Source of the DNA: Methylotenera_A aquatica
GTDB taxonomy: Bacteria > Pseudomonadota > Gammaproteobacteria > Burkholderiales > Methylophilaceae
Length of the DNA: 64,000 nucleotides
Direction of reading: 5' to 3'
Assembly (NCBI GenBank): GCA_965601485.1
Contig: OZ271846.1
Coordinates: 434,001-498,000, forward strand
Shown here: positions 18,790 through 27,462 of the stretch, one piece after another
Layout of the letters: each line of letters starts with the position of its first letter
Numbering within the stretch: position 1 is the stretch's first letter
Translations under genes and position numbers: made by a program
The notes under the pieces: model-generated
Database searches by the model: none
Told to the model about the DNA's origin: nothing
Seen by the model: only the letters and a program-made list of their open reading frames with translations

Positions 18790-20692
18790 CCCAACATTCA
18801 TAGGTACTGTTCAAGACGTTCATGGTGCAACCATTACCGTTGAATTGAGCGATGAGACTGTGACTGGACTTGGGTTTGTACACGGAGAGGGATACCGCGT
18901 TGGACAAGTGGGTAGTTTTATTCGTATTCCTCTTGGCTTCGTAGATTTATATGGCGTTGTTTCCCAAGTAGGTGCAGGTGCGGCACCTGAAAGCGAGCAA
19001 GAACTCAAAGCCTATGGTAATCGTTGGGTTAAGGTGCAGATGGTCGGTGAAGGGCAGAGAGGTGGGCAGTTTGAGCGTGGAATTTCTCAGCACCCTACAA
19101 TAGACGACCGTGTTCACATTGTTACTGAGGCAGATCTTATAGCGATATACGGCTCAGGTGATCCGCAAGATTTTGTATCAGTAGGACATCTCGCTAGTGC
19201 TGAGTCAATCCCGTCTCTCATTAATATTAACAAACTTGTCACACGTCATTCGGCGGTTGTTGGAACCACAGGATCAGGAAAATCAACTACGGTAGCGGGA
19301 TTACTAAATGCTTTATCGGACGTAAAGCTTTACCCTTCAGCAAGAATTCTCGTATTCGACATTCATGGAGAGTATTCAAAGGCATTATCAGATAAGGCCG
19401 TAGTTTTCAAAGTTGATCCGAATTCAGCCAAGGGGCAAAAGGAATTTTTCGTTCCTTTTTGGGCATTGAGCTTTGACGAGCTTGTTTCGCTTGCCTTCGG
19501 TAAATTAAATGATGCTCAGATGGGGGTTGTTGCAGATTTGATTGTGCAACTAAAGAAAGAAGGGCTTGCTAAGTGTCCACGTGAGGGGGTTGATGAATTA
19601 CGGATTACTGTTGATACACCAGTTCCATTTTGTTTGCATAAATTATGGTACGAACTTCACAAACGGGAGCATCACACTCTCATTCCAAGGCCGGGTGGTG
19701 CAGCTGATGAAGTTGATCCTGCCTATGTGCTTGGAATAGACAATCAGCCCCTGCAACTTGGTGATGTAATGTCAGTGACACCGCCTCTTTATCGAACGGT
19801 AAAAACCACTGGCTCAGCGCATGAACGAGTTCAACATGGCAGAGACCCAATCGGAATTAGGCAGCAACTTGCCAGTTTGGCATCAAAGCTTCGTGATCCG
19901 AGACTAGCTTTCTTATTTAGCCCCGGTGACTGGTTACCCGATATTGATGGCAAGACAGCAAAAGATTTAGATAGCCTACTTGAAGAATGGATTGGAGGGT
20001 CAAATCCCATTACCATTCTTGATCTTTCGGGCATACCATCTTCCATTCTCAACGATTTGATTGGTGCACTATTGCGTGTTCTCTATGACGCGATCTTTTG
20101 GGCAAAAAATCTACCGGAAGGCGGAAGGGAACGTCCTTTACTGATGGTGCTTGAAGAGGCGCACGCTTATTTATCCAAGGAAAATTCAGGATCAGCGGCG
20201 GCTGCCGTTCGCAGAATAGCCAAAGAAGGTCGTAAGTATGGTGTCGGCATGATGATAGTCAGTCAACGACCATCTGAGATAGATTCGACCATACTCTCTC
20301 AATGTGGGACGATATTTGCTATGCGTCTCACGAATGACACCGATAGAGGGCACATAACAAGTGCCGCGTCCGATAATTTGAAAGGCATTTTCGAGATGTT
20401 GCCAGTTCTCAGAACTGGTGAGGCAATTATTGTTGGGGAAGCTGTGAGCCTACCTGTACGGACTTTGATTACACCTCCCACTCTTGATCGCCGACCTGAC
20501 AGTGTTGATCCTCGTGTTGTTGAGCGTGGCAATCTGAATGAAGGTTTTCAGGGGCCAGGTGGATGGGGGCAGCGCCGTGACCCTTCTGACTATGCTGCAA
20601 TGGTTAGGCAGTGGCGAATGCAGACGACTCATTATGAGCATAAAGCGCAAACGGTGAGTACGTCGCAGAAATTTGATGAAAAAAAGGAGTGA
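18779..20692 (+). CDS. herA: HerA-family DNA translocase ATPase
   Basis: Hexameric FtsK/HerA-class motor. Seen: an N-terminal HAS-barrel-like domain (about 1-110), Walker A GTTGSGKSTT at about 160-170, Walker B PLLMVLEEAHAYL at about 451-463, and the downstream KEGRKYGVGMMIVSQRPSEI segment. The 637-aa length is full. It overlaps the SIR2 gene by 11 nt with a GGTAGGGA ribosome site inside that gene. HerA partners defence nucleases or SIR2 proteins; here both a DUF2130 nuclease-like protein and SIR2 lie immediately upstream. Confidence 0.93.
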   Translation: MLRDPTFIGTVQDVHGATITVELSDETVTGLGFVHGEGYRVGQVGSFIRIPLGFVDLYGVVSQVGAGAAPESEQELKAYGNRWVKVQMVGEGQRGGQFERGISQHPTIDDRVHIVTEADLIAIYGSGDPQDFVSVGHLASAESIPSLININKLVTRHSAVVGTTGSGKSTTVAGLLNALSDVKLYPSARILVFDIHGEYSKALSDKAVVFKVDPNSAKGQKEFFVPFWALSFDELVSLAFGKLNDAQMGVVADLIVQLKKEGLAKCPREGVDELRITVDTPVPFCLHKLWYELHKREHHTLIPRPGGAADEVDPAYVLGIDNQPLQLGDVMSVTPPLYRTVKTTGSAHERVQHGRDPIGIRQQLASLASKLRDPRLAFLFSPGDWLPDIDGKTAKDLDSLLEEWIGGSNPITILDLSGIPSSILNDLIGALLRVLYDAIFWAKNLPEGGRERPLLMVLEEAHAYLSKENSGSAAAAVRRIAKEGRKYGVGMMIVSQRPSEIDSTILSQCGTIFAMRLTNDTDRGHITSAASDNLKGIFEMLPVLRTGEAIIVGEAVSLPVRTLITPPTLDRRPDSVDPRVVERGNLNEGFQGPGGWGQRRDPSDYAAMVRQWRMQTTHYEHKAQTVSTSQKFDEKKE

Positions 20693-20695
20693 AAA

Positions 20696-20905
20696 ATGGA
20701 TTGGATAGAAGCTGATTCTTCAAACATTGCTCGGTTTGCCTATGACGAAGCAAACAATGTCCTGAAGGTAGAGTTCAAAAATGGCGGCATATATGATTAC
20801 TTTGATGTGCCACAGCCAGTCTTTGATGGGATGCGAAACGCACCATCCAAGGGTCAATACCTAGCGCAGCAGATTAAGGGTTATTACCGATACGCAAGAG
20901 CCTAA
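20696..20905 (+). CDS. KTSC-domain small protein
   Basis: 69 aa that is almost entirely one KTSC domain (SSNIARFAYDEANNVLKVEF, then GIYDYFDVP, then SKGQYLAQQIKGYY). KTSC occurs as a stand-alone protein near defence and mobile genes and at the C-terminus of some lysyl-tRNA synthetases; it may bind nucleic acid, but this is not settled. It starts 4 nt after the HerA stop with a strong AAGGAG, so it is expressed with the operon, and is followed after 26 nt by the methyltransferase. Confidence 0.88.
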   Translation: MDWIEADSSNIARFAYDEANNVLKVEFKNGGIYDYFDVPQPVFDGMRNAPSKGQYLAQQIKGYYRYARA

Positions 20906-20931
20906 TAGGCTTACTTTAAAAAGAAAACGCA

Positions 20932-22584
20932 ATGAGTAAACAAAAACTAGAACTCACATGGATAGGTAAAGATATACGGCCAAAGTTGGAGCCGCGTATT
21001 TTGTTGGAAGATCCATCCAAGAGTTATCACGCGAAACATAGGGTCAGTGAAAACGATATTTTCGATAATCGGTTGATTTTTGGCGATAACTTGTTGGCAT
21101 TGAAGGCGCTGGAGGCCGAGTTTACGGGCAAGGTGAAGTGCGTATTTATCGATCCGCCTTACAACACTGGCAGTGCGTTTACGCATTATGACGATGGTGT
21201 GGAGCATTCCATTTGGCTATCGCTTATGCGAGATCGCTTAGAGATTATTTACCGCTTGTTATCAGATGATGGTTCGCTATGGATTACGATTGATGATAAT
21301 GAAGCGCATTATTTGAAAGTATTATGCGATGAGATTTTTGGGCGAACGAATTTCGTAGCATCAGTTATTTGGCGTTCTACCGACAATAGCAATAATGATG
21401 CAAAGCAATTCTCAATTGATCATAACTATGTAATTGTTTATTCTAAAAATCCTGAATGGATTACTAATAAACTTAACTCTGATGCCAAGAGGGGGCACTT
21501 TAAGAACCCCGACAATGACCCACGAGGCCCTTGGTTCGATGGCAACCCATTGAACTCTCCAAAACCACGTCCCAACCTAACTTTTGATTTAATTGCACCA
21601 AACGGTAACGTTATAAAACCACCAAAAAACGGATGGAGATGGTCAAGAGAAACTATCAATGAAAAGATGAAAACTGGTGAAATTCGTTTTAATGAAAATT
21701 TTACAAATATACGAAGACGCACTTATTTAGGTGATATGAAGGGATTGCCGCCATCTACACTTTGGGCAGAACTTGAAGAAACTGGACATAACCGTCAAGC
21801 AAAGTATGAGTTAAAAAATTTATTCCCAGATCGAGAAGTTACTGAATTGTTTGGAACTCCTAAGCCAGAAAAGTTAATTCAACGAATTTTAGAAATTGCA
21901 ACTACAAATGATGATCTTATTCTCGATTCCTTTGCTGGATCAGGCACAACTGGTGCAGTCGCTCACAAAATGGGTCTTCGTTGGATTATGGTGGAGCTAG
22001 GCGAGCATTGCTATACAGATATTATTCCGCGATTGCAAAAAGTTGTTGATGGTGAAGACCAAGGTGGAATTAGCCAAATTGTAGGTTGGGAAGGTGGCGG
22101 CGGCTTTCGTTATTACCGCCTTGCACCTAGTTTATTGCTACAAGACGCTTATGGACAGTGGGTCATCAATAAAGACTACAACGCTGAGATGTTAGCAGCC
22201 GCAATTTGCAAGCTTGAAGGATTTAGCTATGCACCAAGTGCTGACCATTACTGGCAGCATGGCTTTAGTACCGAAAATGATTTTATCTATGTCACCACGC
22301 AAAGCTTAACTGCTGAGCAATTGCAGGCGTTGTCCGATGAAGTTGGGCAATTGCGCACATTGTTAGTGTGCTGCGCAGCTTTTAGAGGGGATGCTAGCCG
22401 TTTCACCAACCTAACAGTGAAGAAAATTCCGAAGATGGTATTGCAAAAATGTGAATGGGGACATGACGATTACAGCTTGAATGTCGAGAATTTACCACAA
22501 GCGCCCAAGCCAGTCAGCACCGTTGCACAAACTGGCTTGTTTAGTGATGACGATGCTAATAATAATTCAGGGGATATAGCATGA
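20932..22584 (+). CDS. mod: Type III-like DNA methyltransferase (Mod)
   Basis: Site-specific DNA adenine-N6 methyltransferase of the beta group. Seen: catalytic DPPYNTG at about residues 74-80, target-recognition region in between, then the AdoMet-binding DSFAGSGTTGAV at about 332-343, the order expected for type III Mod. The 550-aa length is slightly short for Mod. The C-terminal 150 residues match the Mod/Res interaction part by position only. It overlaps res by ATGA. It should both protect host DNA and supply specificity to Res. Target sequence cannot be predicted. Confidence 0.93.
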   Translation: MSKQKLELTWIGKDIRPKLEPRILLEDPSKSYHAKHRVSENDIFDNRLIFGDNLLALKALEAEFTGKVKCVFIDPPYNTGSAFTHYDDGVEHSIWLSLMRDRLEIIYRLLSDDGSLWITIDDNEAHYLKVLCDEIFGRTNFVASVIWRSTDNSNNDAKQFSIDHNYVIVYSKNPEWITNKLNSDAKRGHFKNPDNDPRGPWFDGNPLNSPKPRPNLTFDLIAPNGNVIKPPKNGWRWSRETINEKMKTGEIRFNENFTNIRRRTYLGDMKGLPPSTLWAELEETGHNRQAKYELKNLFPDREVTELFGTPKPEKLIQRILEIATTNDDLILDSFAGSGTTGAVAHKMGLRWIMVELGEHCYTDIIPRLQKVVDGEDQGGISQIVGWEGGGGFRYYRLAPSLLLQDAYGQWVINKDYNAEMLAAAICKLEGFSYAPSADHYWQHGFSTENDFIYVTTQSLTAEQLQALSDEVGQLRTLLVCCAAFRGDASRFTNLTVKKIPKMVLQKCEWGHDDYSLNVENLPQAPKPVSTVAQTGLFSDDDANNNSGDIA

Positions 22585-25286
22585 GCTTAGAGAATATTAC
22601 CCGTTCTATCTCTGGGCGCTTAAGTTTACGCGAGCCGCAAATTGAAAGCCTGCAAAAACTCGCTGCTGCAATAGACGCTGTGCCTAGACTGCGAGATCAT
22701 CAAGCACGTTCACCTGAAGAATTGGCTGCAATGATTGAGGCGCTAAAAGCACAATTTGATAAGCTTACTGACTTTGAACGTGACTTTCCCTCATTTTGTT
22801 TTGCGCTGGCGACAGGCGTGGGCAAAACACGTTTAATGGGTGCATTCATTAGCTATTTGCATGCGGCTTATGGTTATAGGCACTTTTTTGTGCTTGCACC
22901 TAACCTCACCATTTATAACAAACTAATTAGCGACTTTACACCTAATACACCCAAGTATGTGTTTAAAGGCATTGCAGAATTCGCAGTTACGCCACCAGAA
23001 GTGATTACGGGTGATAACTATGAGCAGCGCGGTACTAAGAGCCTATTGGGCGGAATTGAGATTAATATTTTTAATATCTCAAAAATCAACTCAGAGGTGC
23101 GGGGTGGTAAATCGCCACGTATTAAGCGACTTTCAGAATACTTAGGGCAAAGTTATTTTGAGTATTTGGCGAGTTTGCCAGATTTAATCTTGTTGATGGA
23201 TGAATCCCACCGCTACCGCGCCAGTGCTGGCGTGAAAGCGCTAAATGACCTCAAACCGCTCATGGGTTTGGAATTAACAGCTACGCCATTTGTTGAGGCT
23301 GGGAGTGGCAAAACTGTGCCGTTTAAAAACGTGGTGATGGATTACCCATTGGCGCGAGCTATTGAGGATGGTTTTGTCAAAGAGCCGGCGGTGGTGACGC
23401 AACAGAACTTTAACCCTGCTGACCATAGTGCCGAACAGCTTGAGCGCATAAAACTCATGGATGGCGTGCGCGTGCATGAAGAAACCAAAGTGCACCTATT
23501 AACGTATTCGCAACAAAAAGGTGAAAAACTGGTTAAGCCTTTTATATTGGTTATTGCACGCGATACTACGCATGCAAGCCAGTTGATGACATTGATGCAA
23601 TCTAATGATTTCTTTGGTGGACGTTATGCGGGTAAAGTCATTCAGGTGGATAGTGTTACAACGAGTGGGGCTGAAGGTGACGAAGTGATTCAAAAGCTAC
23701 TCGCTGTTGAAAGTTACGATGAGCCTACCGAGATTGTTATTCATGTAAATATGCTGAAAGAGGGTTGGGATGTTACCAATCTTTATACGATTGTGCCATT
23801 ACGCGCCGCCAATGCACGCACGCTGATTGAACAATCCATTGGCCGTGGTTTGCGTTTACCTTATGGCCGAAAAACGGGCGATGAGGCGGTAGACAGATTA
23901 AACATCATCGCGCATGACCGCTTTCAAGAAGTGGTAGATGAAGCTGGACGGGGCGACTCACCTATCCGTATGCGTCAACTTAAACTAGACCCTGAAGGGA
24001 TGGCTACTAGCACTGCGCGTACTGTACTTGTTAATTCAACCATTGATACCTTACTTGGATTAGATACAGCAAGCACTCATCAATTCACTGCATCTGCTGG
24101 AGTTTATATTCCTGCTGCACCAGCCACTCGGCTTTATACAGGTGAGCAATCGAAAGTAGCTCAAGTAGCGATGGATGTGATTAATGACATGAGTAGAATG
24201 CAAAGCTTTGCACCTACCAGCGCATCATTATCAACCCATGAAGTACAGCAAGAAATCGTCAGACGTGTTGAGGCTATGGTAACGCCTCAACAAGCTGAGT
24301 TATTACCAAGTACTGGCTCAAGCATTGCTGATATTGTGAAGAAAACCGTTGAGTTAGTCACAAAACATACGATTGATATTCCTAGAATTTCAGTTGTGCC
24401 AAAAGGTGCGGTTAAAAGTGGCTATAAACCTTTTACCTTGGATGTATCAAAAATATATTATCAACCGCAAGACCAGCAATTAGTTGGTCGCGGCCTACAA
24501 ACTGGTAAAGATGTACTTTACGGTCAGGCTTCTAATGTTACGGAGGTAAGGCTTGAGGATTATATTGTCCGCGAATTGATCAATTTTGACGATATTTCAT
24601 ATGACGAGCATGCTAATCTTATCTATGACCTAGCTTGTCAAGCCGTGACTCACTTTAAGTCATATCTTAATACAACAGACGAGCTTCATAATGTGTTGGC
24701 GAATCAATGCAAGTCGATTGCCGATAACATTCATTTTCAAATGTTTCAGCACTACTTTGAAGATGTTTCAGAGTCTGAAGTGGTTATCAACCAAGGATTC
24801 ACGCCATTAAAACCGAGTGCAATTACCACCGAGGGTGAAGTGCTGACATTACATCAAGCGCCGCCAGAAAAAAGAAAAATCGCACAAGTGGTGTATGGCA
24901 GTTTTGAAAAATGTGCCTACACTTACCAAAAATTTCATTCAGATACTGAGCGCATTTTTGCGTCAATTCTTGAGCGTGATTCATTGTTATGGTTTAGACC
25001 ATTATCTGGCCAGTTTAATATCTACTATCGAGATGGCGTAAATCAGCCCGAGTACGTACCAGATTTTGTGGCTGCCACAACAACCCATAATCTTATTATT
25101 GAAACAAAAAAAGCCATGGATATAAACTCGGCTGAAGTAAAAGCAAAAGCTGCGGCTGCCATCGAATGGTGCAAACATGCGTCAGATTACTCTCATAAGC
25201 ATGGTGGAAAGCCTTGGAAGTATTTACTGATTCCACATGATGCGGTGGCTGTTAATAAAACATTAAATGGGTTTATTTCATCTTAA
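22581..25286 (+). CDS. res: Type III-like restriction helicase-nuclease (Res)
   Basis: Superfamily 2 helicase plus nuclease. Seen: Walker A ATGVGKTRL at about 76-84, DESH box LLMDESHRYR near 204-213, helicase motif VI IEQSIGRGLRLPYG near 416-429, and a C-terminal PD-(D/E)XK site with VPDFVA near 826-831 and LIIETKKA near 837-844. Length is 901 aa, normal for Res. All catalytic motifs are intact, so the enzyme should be active. It is the last gene of the operon. Confidence 0.93.
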   Translation: MSLENITRSISGRLSLREPQIESLQKLAAAIDAVPRLRDHQARSPEELAAMIEALKAQFDKLTDFERDFPSFCFALATGVGKTRLMGAFISYLHAAYGYRHFFVLAPNLTIYNKLISDFTPNTPKYVFKGIAEFAVTPPEVITGDNYEQRGTKSLLGGIEINIFNISKINSEVRGGKSPRIKRLSEYLGQSYFEYLASLPDLILLMDESHRYRASAGVKALNDLKPLMGLELTATPFVEAGSGKTVPFKNVVMDYPLARAIEDGFVKEPAVVTQQNFNPADHSAEQLERIKLMDGVRVHEETKVHLLTYSQQKGEKLVKPFILVIARDTTHASQLMTLMQSNDFFGGRYAGKVIQVDSVTTSGAEGDEVIQKLLAVESYDEPTEIVIHVNMLKEGWDVTNLYTIVPLRAANARTLIEQSIGRGLRLPYGRKTGDEAVDRLNIIAHDRFQEVVDEAGRGDSPIRMRQLKLDPEGMATSTARTVLVNSTIDTLLGLDTASTHQFTASAGVYIPAAPATRLYTGEQSKVAQVAMDVINDMSRMQSFAPTSASLSTHEVQQEIVRRVEAMVTPQQAELLPSTGSSIADIVKKTVELVTKHTIDIPRISVVPKGAVKSGYKPFTLDVSKIYYQPQDQQLVGRGLQTGKDVLYGQASNVTEVRLEDYIVRELINFDDISYDEHANLIYDLACQAVTHFKSYLNTTDELHNVLANQCKSIADNIHFQMFQHYFEDVSESEVVINQGFTPLKPSAITTEGEVLTLHQAPPEKRKIAQVVYGSFEKCAYTYQKFHSDTERIFASILERDSLLWFRPLSGQFNIYYRDGVNQPEYVPDFVAATTTHNLIIETKKAMDINSAEVKAKAAAAIEWCKHASDYSHKHGGKPWKYLLIPHDAVAVNKTLNGFISS

Positions 25287-25303
25287 TTTAGAAGCTTTCT
25301 AAA
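25287..25303 (+). terminator. Possible hairpin at the end of the defence operon
   Basis: Perfect 7-bp inverted repeat TTTAGAA / TTCTAAA with a 3-nt loop starting directly after the res stop. It is AT-rich with no long T-run, so it is only a weak terminator candidate, but its position at the end of a 16-kb operon fits. Confidence 0.35.
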
Positions 25304-25367
25304 ATCTCTTGCAGCATGTCAGAAAATCAAGCTGGAGAGCATCTTGAATTTTGTGTAAATAGTGGAC

Positions 25368-25580
25368 TTAAAATAACCTAGACTGGCACATCAAATTTTC
25401 CATTGCCGTTTGCCCCAACTCGAACGTATCAGCGGCTCTAATACTCAAAAAAGCGACTTCTTTACGCGACGCTTCTTTATTTCGCCTTTGCTCAGATAAT
25501 AGCGCTAATTTTTCCCTAAGCTCAATCGCTTTATCTACCTGCGTTAAGTCGCTTTTAGTGTAACTATTTAATAAATCCAT
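25368..25580 (-). CDS. Unknown small protein (leftward ICE operon, gene 3)
   Basis: 70-aa charged helical protein, function unknown. The start at 25580 (ATG with GAGG 5 nt upstream) is preferred to an in-frame GTG at 25634, which would overlap the upstream gene. It is the third gene of a leftward set (25368-26298) with spacing of a few to about 50 nt. Such small acidic or charged proteins are typical of ICE leading regions; no function is claimed. Confidence 0.55.
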   Translation of the reverse strand: MDLLNSYTKSDLTQVDKAIELREKLALLSEQRRNKEASRKEVAFLSIRAADTFELGQTAMENLMCQSRLF

Positions 25581-25627
25581 CACTACCTCGCTTTTTTGAG
25601 TGTATTCAATTGGTTTTTCGCATTCAC

Positions 25628-25876
25628 TTAGCACATATATTCAACTGGCTCACCTAATCGCTCTGTGCGGTACGGATAATAATCACCAGTTGTTTCACGC
25701 GTCTTTTTATCGTAAGGCGTGCAGTCTACAAGCCAACATTTAGCCATGGTGAAATGTGGCATTAGTAAGACGTTTTCGTCTTCGGTGTCTTGATACAAAA
25801 CCCCAGCCACGCAATCAAACGTAGCCACCGCCATATCTAAATCAAGCTCAATTTTGTGATTTCCAAATGACGTCAT
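25628..25876 (-). CDS. Unknown small protein (leftward ICE operon, gene 2)
   Basis: 82 aa, rich in Tyr, Cys and acidic residues (CVAGVLYQDTEDENVLLMPH, then CWLVDCTPYDKKT). No recognised domain. It lies 2 nt downstream of the neighbouring leftward gene, indicating one transcript. Its acidity and place near ardA-like genes would fit an ICE accessory protein. Confidence 0.6.
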   Translation of the reverse strand: MTSFGNHKIELDLDMAVATFDCVAGVLYQDTEDENVLLMPHFTMAKCWLVDCTPYDKKTRETTGDYYPYRTERLGEPVEYMC

Positions 25877-25878
25877 GA

Positions 25879-26298
25879 TTAAGCCTCTTTCGATTCTAAA
25901 AGTTGTGTTAAGTGATAATTTATCGCCTCACTGGCGTAGTTATTTTTAACATCAGCTATCGCACTGTTCATTACTTGCAAAGCTTCTTCAGTCGTAATGT
26001 TTAACCCCATTTGTTCGGCTACTAGCATCACGGTAACTAAGTGAAAAGCACATACGGTTCTTTCAGTTGTGAACGCTTGCAACACCATTAAAAGTTCGTT
26101 TCTAATACCATTATCATCAATATATTGGGCTGCCTTTAACGCTACTTGTAATAACTCATCCACGCGCGGGGTTTGCTTTAAAAAGCTTGTATTAATGAGT
26201 ACTTTTAATGTCGTATTGATTGCTCTTTGGTGAGCCGTGGCGGTGCGGGGGAAACTCGCGGTTTGGTTGTTGTTAGTTTGTTCTGGAGTAGTAAGCAT
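25879..26298 (-). CDS. Unknown helical protein (leftward ICE operon, gene 1)
   Basis: 139 aa, mostly helical, with a polar Thr/Asn/Gln N-terminus. The start at 26298 is chosen because AAGGA lies 5 nt upstream; the longer in-frame reading to 26469 begins in sequence that looks non-coding. First gene of the three-gene leftward set; its promoter should lie in 26299-26500. No family recognised. Confidence 0.6.
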   Translation of the reverse strand: MLTTPEQTNNNQTASFPRTATAHQRAINTTLKVLINTSFLKQTPRVDELLQVALKAAQYIDDNGIRNELLMVLQAFTTERTVCAFHLVTVMLVAEQMGLNITTEEALQVMNSAIADVKNNYASEAINYHLTQLLESKEA

Positions 26299-26995
26299 AT
26301 TGATCCTTTTCTTTTCAAGTGTTGTTGTATTTGCTCTCTGGAGCCGCCGTAGCGCATAACAAGCGTAGGTTGATGGAACTAGCAAGAGCGCAACTGAAAA
26401 CGCAGTTCTCGAGCATAGTGAAAAGAAACCGTTTGATAGGGCGGGCGAAGCCGTACCCTTGTTAGCCACTTCAACCGAAGCTATGCGTTGCGTTCTTAGG
26501 CGGCGTTAGCGTGCAAATGCGATGTGCTTTAATACTTGAAAGGAAATAGACGCTGACTATACAAGGCGCTTAACAAATGAACTGCGATTTTCGTTATTAA
26601 AATCGGTATTAAATACTTTTAAATGGTGGTTGATGTATCAGCCACATCAAATGCTGGGGTAAGCCTCGCGGCAAGGGGTGTGTTTAAGATATGCGTGGCT
26701 TTAGCAGCACTTAAATTGACCCATTTTGAGCACTCAAGATTAATTTTTATTAAGATTTATCTATTTGTCTGACAAATCTCGGCAACTTGCCTATCCTGCA
26801 TTAGGTAGGTAACTTAGTACGTATTAAATTTGCTAAGTAAAGCTGTCATTGAGAATGTACTTTGTCTAAATGACAGTGCTTCAACAGAATAGGTTAGTTA
26901 AAGCCTGTATTAGGAAATTCAAAGCTTGGCGCCAAGGGTAGACATTAAGCTAAATGTATGTAATATTGTTCTCATAACTTTGGTAAGATAGATAA
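26299..26995. other. 697-nt non-coding region with inverted repeats; candidate oriT region
   Basis: No convincing gene. It separates the leftward ICE genes from the rightward metal operon and must contain promoters for both. Inverted repeats: 26631-26649 (TGATGT / ACATCA), 26763-26777 (ATTTGTC / GACAAAT, 1-nt spacer) and 26843-26876 (CTGTCATT / AATGACAG, 18-nt loop). CTATCCTGC at 26791-26799 equals the core of the RP4-type nic region cleaved by MOBP relaxases and lies 13 nt from the second repeat. Confidence 0.45.
26791..26799 (+). other. Candidate nic site of oriT
   Basis: CTATCCTGC matches the conserved nic core of MOBP-type oriTs (RP4 family). A perfect 7-bp inverted repeat is 13 nt upstream, as relaxosome sites often have. 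The element encodes a MOBP/VirD2-like relaxase with MobC, but 18 kb away, and a 7-nt core can occur by chance, so this is only a candidate. Confidence 0.35.
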
Positions 26996-27394
26996 ATGGT
27001 GTTAAGTAAAACTAAATGGGTAACATTGACTATTGCAATTTTCTTTGCAATTTTGCAAGTATTGCAGCCATTTATACACGCGCATTTAGATACAAACCAT
27101 CCAGCCCAAGAAACGGGTTTTCATATGGGTGCAGACCATGAAGAGTCTTTTTCTGTAACCAATACCCATAGCGTTTCTGTTGTTCCACACGCTTCACATA
27201 TCGTTTCTGTAACATCGGCTATCAAGCAAGATATTGACCCAGCTTTGTTGACTGATGCAATCGCATTGATTGTAATTTGCCTATGTTTTTCCATAGCATT
27301 GCAGTCCGCTTTAAAGCTATATCCTCAGCTAACTTTAGTTTCCCCTAAAGCGCTCAAACAAAGACTTCCCGCCGCCCGCGCACCCCCGCTCTAA
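26996..27394 (+). CDS. His-rich membrane protein leading the metal-efflux operon
   Basis: 132 aa with two membrane segments (about residues 8-28 and 85-108) and a His-rich loop between them (HAHLDTNHPAQETGFHMGADH, with further HxxH pairs). Position directly before the czcC-like gene and the His clusters suggest periplasmic metal binding or sensing, like the small proteins at the front of czc/cnr-type operons. That role is inferred; no named family is claimed. Confidence 0.7.
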   Translation: MVLSKTKWVTLTIAIFFAILQVLQPFIHAHLDTNHPAQETGFHMGADHEESFSVTNTHSVSVVPHASHIVSVTSAIKQDIDPALLTDAIALIVICLCFSIALQSALKLYPQLTLVSPKALKQRLPAARAPPL

Positions 27395-27462
27395 TTAAAT
27401 CATTCAATCGTTGTTTTTTGAATTTGGTTATTTTTAACCAATTGATTTAATAAGGAGTTTTT

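Noticed and set aside
9470..25286. DISARM or BREX identity for the defence operon
   Set aside because: An SNF2 helicase and a methyltransferase are present, but there is no drmA/drmB/drmC or pglZ/brxC-like gene.
26340..26520. Integron attC-like site
   Set aside because: GCATAAC and GTTAGCG look like core boxes but do not satisfy RYYYAAC/GTTRRRY, and no integron integrase or cassette array is present.
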